A stretch of DNA of 64,000 nt from Siniperca chuatsi (taxonomy: Eukaryota > Chordata > Actinopteri > Centrarchiformes > Sinipercidae), in assembly GCF_020085105.1 (NCBI RefSeq), contig NC_058060.1, positions 6,616,898 through 6,680,897 on the forward strand. Reading direction: 5' to 3'. The notes under the pieces are model-generated. The model had not been told where the DNA came from, did not search any database, and saw only the letters and a list, made by a program, of their open reading frames with translations. Shown in pieces: positions 26,740-37,700 of the stretch. The first letter of the stretch is position 1; every line of letters begins with the position of its first letter. A program made the translations under genes and the position numbers.

Positions 26740-28340
26740 GGGCTGTGAGGGCAGATGAGTTAGTTTTGTTGTCACCACTATGTTTTGTCAGCTAATGTTA
26801 TAGGCTACAGGTGGTACTCCAAGCAATGTTGGACTAATGTTGTAATATTGAGGGACAGTCAAGAAAAACTGTGTGAATGTTAAGCCTCATTTAAAGCCAA
26901 TGAAATAACGAGAGTAGTATATTTGGATGCGGGAGGAACAGTTTTTTCATGTTTTGTGGAACTTAATTAACATTACTGCAGCAGCTAGCCAGAGCCTGTT
27001 TGAGCTAGCATTTGCGTTGTTGTTATATGGAAGTCCATTCTGCTAGTATGTGTGTGTGTTGCTGCTTTATGTAAATTTTCTTGATAGACATGCCCTTAAG
27101 GTAACGATATACGGTAGCTACGTGTGAAAAAGAAATGGTCAAACTGCAGGAATTCATTTGCTTGGCAAGGTTGAGAAATAATAGTATTGTCTGCTCTCAA
27201 ACGCTGGGGGCGTGTCTGCTGAGAGCGAGGCCAATATAACATTACATGCAGTAACGTTAGCTAGCTTACATGACAATTATGCTAGGCTTACACAATGTAA
27301 AATCACATTAGGGGGTTGCAAAATTTAGTAGCGTTACTGTGGACAACCTACTATAATTAAAACATAAGCACACAAGGCAACTTACAATCATTGGTGGGTA
27401 CGTCCTGCGACGATGGCACCAGATGTCAGCGGGACGAGAGGATGAAGGCTGGGGCGGGAGATGGGATCAGATTTACAGGCTGTAAGTACGGCAGTTATCC
27501 TAAATTACTGCATTCTGCTACATGAGGAAAAAAAAACAGAGCGTAGGTCGACAAAACTGACTCTACTGTTTACATTACATTTGCATTACTTGATTATGTA
27601 AGAACAAAAACCAATCTGAGATGTACTTGTAAAAGCAGAAAAGCTAGTCTCATAACTTTAATTGCTGACAAAATATTGAAATTGTTACATGTCAGTTGAT
27701 GTAGCAGTGTGACATTGTTATGTACTAAAGCATAGTGTGTTGCAACTATGGGTTATGCTGTAAATTAGCCTAGTACTCAAGAAAAGAGATTAACCGAGAC
27801 TTTGCCCTATGGTATGCAGGTTGATTTTTTTATTACTTAGACTCAGAGAGAGAAGCACACGCATGTGAGCACGAGCCCAGAGCCATGAGCCACCACAGCA
27901 AGACTGCATGAAGAGGCGAGAGGACATCCAGTCTTCTGTCATTCAGATTGGCATTTCCATCAGATTCTCCTTTGCGTGGATTTCAGATAAGCAAAACAAA
28001 AGAGATCCTAACATTGATGCAAAACAAAAATCAAACTACCCAGTTAGATGTGGACAGTGAAACATTTTTTGAAACTGAACTAAACAGAGCTCTTTGATTT
28101 TATTTTGGGGGGAAATTTATGATCTGATATGTGTTGAAATACAATTAAACTGATATAGACGAGTGTCTTATTTTGTGTTCTTTATATTTGTGAAATAAAT
28201 GCCGGCCATTGTTTTTTCTTAATGTTTTTGAGCGTTTTACTTCCAATTCCTCCTTTCAGTGCCTAATGAGAAAGTTCTATTACATTTTTAACAATTTAAT
28301 GTCTAAATTGGTTACTTAAACAAAAAATCCATTTGTCTTG
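26740..28340. other. Intergenic; no clear gene
   Basis: No recognisable exon. It ends in a pyrimidine-rich acceptor (TTTGTCTTGCAG) at 28332-28343 just before a Crypton-like terminal exon. Earlier exons of that unit were not found here. Confidence 0.5.
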
Positions 28341-28343
28341 CAG

Positions 28344-28541
28344 GTCTGAAAGCTTGCTAAAAAGTTACTGGAGTGGAGACCATCCATGGAGAGCAGGAAA
28401 CGATGGAGCAACGTACTGTCTGATGAAGTTGTTAACTCATCGGAATCACACATGCCACCAAAGCGACTGTTAACAGACTCTTATTTCACTGGTTGCACAA
28501 TAAATGGAAACATACAGATAAATGTACATGATACAAAGTAG
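28344..28541 (+). pseudogene. Crypton-like recombinase terminal exon, frameshifted
   Basis: After an acceptor AG the frame reads SESLLKSYW. The SYW tyrosine fits the catalytic Tyr position. After a frameshift near 28370 comes SMESRKRWSNVLSDEV, then LTDSYFTGCTINGNIQINVH and a stop at 28539. Such Asn- and Ile-rich tails end other fish Crypton-type proteins, from memory. An AATAAA is at 28601-28606. The phase (one base before the first codon) fits the donor phase of the minus-strand fragment at 23.9 kb, but the orientation is opposite. Confidence 0.55.
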
Positions 28542-28609
28542 CTGGCCTGCAGTAACCTGTATAGACCCCAGTTGCGGAACTATTTGTGTTGGCGGAACCA
28601 AATAAATGA

Positions 28610-29840
28610 TTAAATAAACAAACTAATCATAATCTGTAGCCGCTTATTACTAATGTTAACTAATAAATGACACTTGTAAAACTGTTGTACAAAAGCAATA
28701 TCACACTTGAGGTCGTACTGTTATATTGAATATCACCATGGTCCTCGGCTGAGGAGAAAATGATAACACCAGTACAAAGTGAGATACACAGTGAAGTGCC
28801 AAAACCAAATCTGAGGATCTCTTCCTGGTCCACAATATTTATCCTTTTGCTGTCTCTATGGAGTTCACGACGTACCTGACCTAAATATGTGTAACCATCT
28901 TATCAGATGTTGAACTTTAATGCTTACCTCAGTCACGTTGAAATTAGGTGGTCACATGTATTAAATTCTAAGTGGTACCAGTCTGTCTGCAAACATCTAA
29001 GAATGAAGAAGTGCACCATATCTCTAGTCTCATGCCGGTTCCTATCTACCCAGCTGTCGTCATGCCCCATGGAGGAGACAGCAGAATGAACTATTGCCTG
29101 AGACAGACAGAGGTCAATCCATTTTTAGGAATGCAAGTGACCTGAACGTGACTTGTGTACCTCACCTGTTACCCACATTGAGTCCCCAAAGGAAAATTCC
29201 TTCACAGATTCCCCCTTTTGATCACACCATCTACGTTACCCTTTCACTACATTAAGGACCAATCAGGAGCATCTTCAGAGTTGAAATGGCACACACTTTA
29301 CGTTTCCAATAATCAATCATACACACTCAATAGAGCAAATAAACATGCAAATCAAAACATTTTAAACAATAAAAATACTCAATATTCAAGACTAATATAA
29401 TGAAATCAATCAGGTTAATTCTTATTGTGTTAAATAATTACTGTGTAGACTTTTTTACTGCGATCAAAACAATCATGTATAAGGACCATTAATAATGACT
29501 GAATGATTAAAATATGTATCACAAAGCAGAAACATTTATCATCCACTTCTCCCCATGCCTTATCAAAATTGGTATGATTACATGACATTCTGCATATAAA
29601 TCAAACACTTCAAAAACTGGATGTAAACCTCATGTAACACTGATTTAAAATTGAGGTTTAGATTCAAGATGATTCAAACAATCAGATAATAGGATTTCTC
29701 TGATTTTAACACATGAAGTGATAAACTCATGTCTGCTGCAAAATAGCATTCTAACTCAGCTGAATACAAATGGTTTAGTTACAGTGATTATTGCTCTCAT
29801 CATAGCACAATATATTTTAAAAACCTGAATACAGTAACTC
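28610..29840. other. Intergenic, no gene seen
   Basis: AT-rich; no recognised element or coding exon. Confidence 0.5.
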
Positions 29841-29844
29841 AGAA

Positions 29845-30162
29845 CTAAACACATACAACGGGGAGCAGGCAAAAGTAGAACGATGAAGTAAATCCACAAA
29901 CGCTAGAAAGAGCTGGAAGGCTTGACACATAGTACAACGATCTGACACTGAACAAAGAAAACACACCGAATACACTCAGGCAAGGGGAGACAAGGAGACA
30001 CAGGTGAAACCAATCAAAGCAAGGCAAGCAATCAAAGACAGGAAGCAAAATTACCAGACACATGAGGGAAGGAGAATATTTCAAAATAAAACAGGAAACA
30101 TCGATAGAAAACATGAAACTGAGGAAAACCTAAACTACGAAGCAGAGCAGGACATGACAATT
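29845..30162. repeat. Dispersed repeat, family B, copy 3
   Basis: Nearly the same as 9218-9495, sharing CAATCAAAGACAGGAA, ATTTCAAAATAAAACAGG, and GAAGCAGAGCAGGACATGAC. Confidence 0.8.
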
Positions 30163-30169
30163 TGTATTT

Positions 30170-30775
30170 AAGCACATTCATCTTCAGGCATTTTCTCATC
30201 AAATCTCATAAACCTAGTGTAACCCATTCTTCAATACCTTGGAAATCATAATACCTCATTTTCATTTCATTAGTCTTTAGGGTGCTTGAATAGCAACCTT
30301 CATGACCCTACAGATGATTAGTTTGACCACAACTACCAAACATGAACACAGGACAATTAGGAGGAACATTGATACCGCAATAGTAGTTGGGAACTTAACC
30401 AAACCGTGAACCAAACATCCCAGAGAAATCCCCAAAGCTAAATCCATGCTCCTCATGCAGATTGTTGACACCTTGTGCCTTGTGAACCATGTCCATGACT
30501 TTCCTACTGAAAAGTAGGATCAAGATTCAGTACCGATAACTTTGCAAGTTCCACCTTGGGCCGCTAACAGGAGATCCAGCGAGTGAGAATTTAGTTGATT
30601 CCATGGGGTAGGTTGGAGTGAAACAATTGTCAGCTCCTTCTTCAATTCTAGTAGCAAGATCATTCAAATCAAATAGTCTATAATCAGCTTTGGCAAATGG
30701 GATTGGACTGAACATTGGAGAGTGCATTGATCTTGGCATTGACTGTAGGGCTGCGTGTCTGACACTGTGGTAAGC
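30170..30775. other. Intergenic, no gene seen
   Basis: The small ORFs at 30277-30471 and 30527-30739 on minus have no recognised domain. Confidence 0.45.
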
Positions 30776-30779
30776 AACA

Positions 30780-31360
30780 CAGTCTGTTCACCCTCTACGC
30801 CTCAGACTTAACATACAACTCCAAGTCTTGTTACCTGCAGAAGTTCTCTGATTACTTTGCAACTGTGGGCTGCATCAGCTAGGGGGCAAGAGGCTTGGTA
30901 CAGGGGCATCCTGGACTCCATTGTGGTGTGGGCTGAACCACCTGCAGCTTAACATTAGCAAAACGAAGGAGATGGTGGTGGACTTCAGCAGGCGGAAACA
31001 CCTCCTACACCTATTGCCGTCCAGGGGGTGGATGTGGAAACTGTGCAGGAGTACCTAGGAATACACCTGGATAGCAAGCTGATCTGGGCAAAGACCACCA
31101 AGGATGTGTAACGTTACAAGACAGGCCAGAGCCGACTTTCTGTGGAAGCTCCAGTCATTCAATGTCTGCAGTACCATACTGAGGATGTTTGACCAGTCTG
31201 TGGCAGCCAGTGCCATTTTCTTTGCTGTTGTGTGCTGGAGCAGCAGGGTGAGGGCAGTCGACGGCAACAGAATCAACAAGCTCATCAGGAAGGTTGGTTC
31301 TGTGGGTGGAGCTTGATTCTTTGGTGGTGGTGTCAGAGAGGAGGATGAATTCAAACGTAG
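30780..31360 (+). mobile_element. Rex1/CR1-like LINE reverse transcriptase 3' fragment
   Basis: Frames on the plus strand give QLNISKTKEMVVDFSRRKH, then VDVETVQEYLGIHLDSKL and W-AKTTKDV, then from 31128 ARADFLWKLQSFNVCSTILR, ASAIFFAVVCW and NRINKLIRKVGSVG. This is the thumb/3' region of the fish Rex1-type RT. Multiple frameshifts and an in-frame stop after KDV show it is dead. 5' truncation is normal for LINE copies. Confidence 0.85.
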
Positions 31361-31399
31361 GTCAACTGCATGGAGGGTAGGTATGTTAACAACTTAACC

Positions 31400-32105
31400 A
31401 CTATATCTGAAATCGGAGAAGACTGGATGATTTCTGCAGAGTCAGCAGTTCACATGAGGATGAAGGAACCAAGATCAGAATAAAACAGGAGAGCCGAAAA
31501 TTTGATTCACCTGAAGTCCTGTAATAGGACACATTTATTAAAATGTGGCTATTTTTTATCTGTTCAGTAGCAACACAGTGAATACATGGTGAGTTCATTC
31601 ACTAACAGCAAGTACTCACGAGACAGTTGTAGCTACTATTACCAGCAGATGGTAGTATTTGTCTTTCACATTCATTGGGAAACCATTGACTATCACTGTA
31701 GACACTGCTGCTTTCAGATCAGACTCTGAGGCAAGCCCCTCCACATCTGAGCGTGACGCCCCCTCATGACGCTTTTAGAAAGAGGAAGAGTAGGCCTGAG
31801 CCAGATAGGAGAAAAACACATCACACATTTCAACCACTTGGGTTTCCCTGATGCAGAATCAGTAGTAGATACTGTCAATGACTAAATATGAATATTGTAA
31901 AGTAACGTACTAGAGGCTTTGCTAAAACTTGATACGTGCCTCATCTATGTGATCTAGCTGCTAGCTGGGAAATCCAGAAAATCCCTTAAGCATCTTACAA
32001 TGAAATGCTACTTTGGTTTTTTTTCACCATATTATTGCTCTTTCCTGCTGACATACGGTAGAATATGTAGCAGGAATATTATCAGTTGTGCAGTTTTGCT
32101 TCATG
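31400..32105. other. Intergenic, no gene seen
   Basis: No recognised element or exon. Confidence 0.45.
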
Positions 32106-32239
32106 TGGGGTAATGAAAAAGTCCTGCATTGAAAATCTTACTTAAGTAAATGTACTATCTAGCAACTAGTATTATCAGAAAAATGTACTTAAAGTAACAC
32201 AAGTAAAAATACTTATTGCGCATCATGCTTTCCCAATGT

Positions 32240-32262
32240 TATATATATATATATATATATAT
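32240..32262. repeat. AT dinucleotide microsatellite
   Basis: About 11 AT units. Confidence 0.95.
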
Positions 32263-32683
32263 TTTACACTGATGTGTGTTTTTGTTGTAGTTAACTAAGT
32301 TATACAGTTTTGGGCAATTTAAGTTTCAAAAACCTCAATTTTATAAAGACTGACCAAAAAAACTTTGTGCAGTAAGAATACTTAAACCTGTACATGTAAA
32401 TCAACTTCTTTAAAAACATTTATGGAAAAGAATGTCTATATCTTGAAACATAAGGCAGGTTGCTGCACTAGAATGATGGAAAAGTTGACTTTAGATGATT
32501 GTTGCAATGAAAACAGGTACACACTTTTTTCACTTTTCCCAAGAAAAGAAATTAGTGCCAGACTAAAATACAAAAGAGGAAGATTTATTTCACTGAATAA
32601 TTCATCACATTTTAGAAGCTGATAATGTGTTTTGTGTGTTTTTTTTTCAAAGTAACTAGTAACTAAAGCTGTCAAATAATTTC

Positions 32684-32798
32684 AATTCAATTTTATTTAT
32701 ATAGCGCCAATTCATAACAAAACTTATCTCATTGCACTTTTCTTATAGAGCAGGTCTAGGCCGTACTCTTAATTATATTATTTACAGAGACCCAACAA

Positions 32799-32829
<31 letters not shown>

Positions 32830-32956
32830 AGATGTAGAGTTAGTAACATGCATTAATGGGATAAAAATGCATACAGATGGAAAGGGAGAGGAGGAGAGAG
32901 GAGCTCAGTGCATCATGGGAAGTCTCCCAGCAGTCTAGGCCTATAGCAGCATAACT
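32684..32956 (-). repeat. Dispersed teleost repeat, family A, nested copy
   Basis: Reads on plus CAATTCAATTTTATTTATAT, then TCTCATTGCACTTTTCTTAT and AGAGCAGGTCTAGGCCGTAC, ending at GCAGTCTAGGCCTATAGCAG. This is the reverse complement of 26200-26735, with an internal deletion and an AG-rich run. Confidence 0.8.
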
Positions 32957-33119
32957 AAATGTAGTCATATAAAGTATAAAATACTTTATACTTAGTATAA
33001 AGTAGTAGTAAGTCTGAGTAGCATACAGAAGAAATATAAGTACTTTAAAACTGTACTTAAATACAGTACTTGAGTAAAAGTTGAGTAAATGTAAAATTTG
33101 GCACAGACATTCGTGGTCC

Positions 33120-33445
33120 ACAGAGGATGAATCCTACTGACTTTGGTGATCCCCTGACTTTTCCTCTAGTGCCACCATGAGGTTGACATTTGTGAATTTG
33201 ACTGAAATATCTCTGCAACTGTTGGATGGATTGCCAATTTGTCTAATATTTTAGTTTATGACCAAAAACTAATAACAATCCCATCAGCCTCAGCTGTACT
33301 TGCTAATTAGGAAATGTTAGCATGCTAACATGCTAAACTAAGAGGGTAGACATGGTAAACATGAGCTTGTTTAAACATGTTATGACGAGCATGTTTGCAT
33401 GCTGACCTTAGCATTTAGCTTAAGTACAGCCTCACAGAGCAGATA
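33120..33445. repeat. Dispersed repeat, family G, copy 1
   Basis: TGAATCCTACTGACTTTGGT, GACTTTTCCTCTAGTGCCAC, ATGAGGTTGACATTTGTG and the TTAGCATGCTAACATGCTAA region are characteristic of a widespread teleost repeat. A reverse-oriented partial copy lies at 38600-38786 in map3k8 intron 5. Confidence 0.7.
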
Positions 33446-33449
33446 GCAA

Positions 33450-34071
33450 GGCTCTTAGTCCTGTTCTAAAATAAAATAGTCTCATATGTCAGACTTACAT
33501 AGTCCCATACCAGAGTCAACATGGGTGCATTAAGTGCAGAGGCTGCACTTTCCAGTAGGCTGGGTCTGATTTCTTCATTTACTTTAACAGTAAAGAGAGA
33601 GCCAGAGTGAGAAAGAGAGAGAGACACAGAGGGGAACTCAAGTGTCCCCCACCCACTCTTATGCTTTCATGGAACCATGTTTCCCAACTAACGAACAAAA
33701 CTCCTTTCCATTAACACTCATAAGTGATCGAGACTGTCATTTCTATATCAAATACCAAATATTTGCACACAGTTTTACAGCTGGAAATTATGAGAGGATT
33801 CACTCAAAACCCTCTTGTTCCTTAGAGATAATGTAATATACATACTGTATGTCAGCGTTACCAATACAGAAGTCTTATAGTGAGGACATTGAGTTAGAAA
33901 AAGAAAGTAGAGATAATCAACAGACTGAATATGAAACATACTGACATAGTGATTTTTTTTATTTCACAGGAATCTTAGTTGTGAAGCGGCAAATCCAAAA
34001 TGAATAATCTGTTTAAATGATTAACTACTTGAAGTAGTAAAGAAATATCACATATAGCATGGGATTTTCAT
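33450..34071. other. Intergenic 3' of map3k8, no gene seen
   Basis: No recognised element. A short GA-rich tract is at 33594-33632. Confidence 0.5.
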
Positions 34072-34077
34072 TTTATT
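34072..34077 (-). terminator. Candidate map3k8 polyadenylation signal
   Basis: TTTATT on the plus strand (AATAAA on minus) lies about 710 bases past the map3k8 stop. The intervening 34078-34787 has no recognised repeat and is the likely 3' UTR. It is the first canonical signal I noticed; variant signals closer to the stop are possible. Confidence 0.45.
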
Positions 34078-34787
34078 GCATAATGACTGATGTATTTTCA
34101 AACTTTGGGCAATTTCTATGCTCAACACTAAAGAAAACAGAAGTAACTTTTTAGTAAAAAGCACAGCAGGCCTCATCTCACAGGATGTACAAAACACAAA
34201 TCAGATATCACATGCATTCCACAGAAGCGTCATTTGTATTGCATCATGATGCTATTAATATTCCACAGGAATTAACAAGAGGAAGTCCATAAAGAACTAC
34301 ATATACATGTTTGCATAGTGCACACATTATTTAACAGATAGCTTACACATTTTTAGTGGTAAAATAACTTATTTTTAAAGACTATTAGACATAGTTTAAT
34401 GAGAAAAAAACAGCTTGCATTTGATTACTTTGTTAACTACCACACTAAAATATAGCATCTTCTAAGAATCCCATATGGCGCTCTGGGAAATTATACCAAT
34501 AGCTAACAGTTAATGCTCATTAATACACAATGCATCTCTTCCAACTGCTGTCCTGCAGTGTTGTTGAGTCACAATTAGTCCATTTCAGCATCAAGGTTGA
34601 GCTAATTCCATTCATTACAAGTCATCTTGAGTCTTGTAAACGATCGCAGTTCATCAATGAGCCATGTCGCCTGCAGCTGTCCACCTGTCTGAACTATTCA
34701 TCAGTCCTCCGACAGTGTGAGTAAAGTAAATTATCAGTTGGATTCAACTAAAGTTCAGCCACATAAAAGGTGAGCTGTGGTCCAGTG

Positions 34788-37700
34788 TTAGCCATAATCT
34801 GAGGCGGGGGGCCCTGTCACCAGTTTACAGTAACCTGACAAGGCCCCCAGGTCAATGTACAAGGAGCCCTTCCTCCTCATGTGGCCGGAGTCCTCAGAGT
34901 ACAGAGAAGACTCTGCAGAAAAGCGAAAGGAGCACATGTTTAAATAGGGCAAGTATCTTATTATTAATTACTGGAACCAAATTGACCTCAACATCCAGGT
35001 CCTTACCCTGTGTGGTGTCGTGGTGCTGGCTCTGCTGCCGTAGCATGGTGTGGGTGGCCTCCTCGAGGGCTGAGTCAAGGCTCCAGCAGCGCGGCTGATC
35101 CTCCCTGGGCGGGTTGATGGCCTCGTCCTTCAGCAGCTCTGACGCAGAGCTCCGCAGAGCAGGGTTCCTCTCCAGGGCTCGCTCCAGGAAGGAGTGCATG
35201 GCCAGGCTGCAGTCCTCCGCTATGTCCTCCAGAGGGGGGGCCTGCTTGTGGATCTGTTGGGAGAGAGATAAGGCAAAACTGGCATTAGAAAACTGCAGCA
35301 TGAATGAAAAAAAATGACAGTCAAGGCTTCCAAATAGCCAAACACAACATGCCATGTAGAACTCCTCCAGCAGCTGTGACCCAGTTTTCTCTTTTGAGTG
35401 TCAATGTGAGTAGTAGCTTGTAAAACAAGTTCTTGTAAAACAAGTTTGGTTGTGGTAAAAAGGAACAAGGACAAGTGGCAAAGCTCTAATGTTACAACTA
35501 TGTAACATTACTTCTCCATGACAGCAGTTTCACAAGGAAGTGAGTAATTGTCTAAACCAAAAGAACTGATAATCATTTCAAAAACAAAAAGAGGACTTCT
35601 TGAAAGCAAAGAACCCATGTCATGGAAAACAGAAATAAACAGAAGTAGTGACTGACTAAATGGGCCATCAGTCACACACTGCAGTCAGTCACGTTAAGCC
35701 TTTTTTTATCTCGTGATAATCTAGGCTGTGGAAGACCTGAACAAGGTCATGGAAAAAGGCATCACTTTTTCAAATGCAGCAAGATACAAGATACTGTCTA
35801 TCTTGGCATAGTGGTAGTGTCATATAATGGCTATACTAGTGGCTCTGTGCATGTGTAATGCTAAATGAAAAGAAAACCAGACAGTCAGATGGATAAAAGC
35901 TGGGGCCAAAAAATGTTCTTTTGATATTTAGCAGTTGTGGTAAAGAAAATGTAATAATTGGCCAGAGGGTGATGCTGCAAATAATAATTGTTCAGGTGCA
36001 CTTCTACTCTTGAATAAGTCTTCAAAGATATAAACTTCAATATACAGTCCTTGGTTTTAATAGTGCATCCTTATATACCTCCACTTATTAGATGAGAAAT
36101 TAGGTTTTTATGGTTCGTGTATTATTTATCGTTAAATTCAGTACTTCAGTTTACTGTGTTAGCATGTTAAACCTACGATAAACTGAGTTTTTGTAACCTT
36201 ATTAGCAAACAGTTGCCTATTTACACATGTAGCAGATACAGAGCAACATTAACATTGATTTGGAGTCATGTTGGTGTCCACCTGATGAATTTAAGTCCAA
36301 TATTCATTCCTTTTAGCTCTGTTTTGGTCTCTACCAACTCCTGAGGGAAATATCTCTCTCTTTAGCTGCTAAATGTATGTAACTATGTTCACCAGCTAGT
36401 TGCTAACTTTGTTTGTCTGCCATTTGGTGCTGGTCAGGCAGTGCACAGCAGGGGCGTTACTTGGAGTTGACAAGGTCTGGGGCTAAGCCGAGGCCATCTG
36501 GGGCGCAGGAATGCACGGCAAAAAGTTTTTGGGTCGTCCCTGCTGTTCTGCGTGAAACACTACTGCCTAAATTTCATTTATTTCATATTTCTGCATTGTA
36601 TGACTACTGCTGTTTGCTGTGTTGGATGCCTGTTCTCGGGTGTTGCTGGCTGACCTGAGAAGTTAAAAGAGATACTAACATTAATAATGAAATTTAATAT
36701 ATACTAGCTACTTTTCTTAAGACCTAGAGTCTGCTCTTGAGTTCTCAATTCTACTACTTAATAGCGTGCTATTTAATTTGCAATATATTTTGTGGAGGTT
36801 AATGACAGGATGAACCAACATAAAACTTGTATTACTACACTTATCTAAAGACTACTTTCTAAACCTAACACAACATCTAGGTTACTTTGTACTACACACT
36901 AAAGATAAGGTCATTACAGTACAGGGGGAAGTGTTACCAAAGATGGCTGAGTTACCAATCAAAACTGTCTATACTCATCTGATGACAAACAGAGAGATGC
37001 ATAAATGCTGACAGACACCCAGTGCACCACATAACCGGTATTTACCATGGAGGTATTAGTAGTAGGCCTATCTATGGAATCTGCAGAATCTCCAGTTTTA
37101 GGAGATACCTCAAACTTCCCTCTAACAAACTGAACCCTTTTTACTCTACTTTTTACAACTTTTTTTTACACTGTACAGTCTCCTTGAGTTTGTGAAAATT
37201 AAAATGTATTTCAAATGTATTATGATTATTGTAACACAAGTATTATGAGTAGTTAGTTATTATCTTATCATCTTTTAAATATTTTTTTTTATCTCATTGG
37301 CTATTCTATATTTTATGACTAGTGCTCTTATTGCTAAGCTGGTCTGTTTTCTTGTCCAACACATTTCAATGTACTGCACGCACTGAGAGCAGCAGACAGG
37401 ATGAAGTGTGCGCTAAAGAAAGGAAATATTCTTACACCTACTTTATTTCAAAGAGAACAATATAACCGTGACGCTACACCTTCTGAATTCAAGTTTCTCT
37501 CTTTCACTGAACTAAGACCAGCTTAATTGCCTCTTAACTCATCGTAAAACAAACTATATTCAAACTCGACAGAAACAAAACAAAACTCCCCGAAACCGTC
37601 TTGGTTAGTCTTTCAACTGTTCCAACAATCGAAATAAATCCTTACAGTTAATTCACAGAGTTACATGTGAAAACATTCTGGCTCTACAGCTGTTTTTCCC

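Larger units (their letters stand above)
32110..33095. mobile_element. AAGTAAAAGTA-type MITE interrupted by another repeat
   Basis: The left part at 32110-32220 (GTCCTGCATTGAAAATCTTA, ACTTAAGTAAATGTAC) and the right part at 32965-33095 (GTACTTAAATACAGTACTTG, AGTAAAAGTTGAGTAAATG) look like the two ends of the same family as 6385-6760. Between them sit an AT microsatellite (32240-32262), other sequence, and a minus-orientation family-A copy (32684-32956). Confidence 0.6.
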
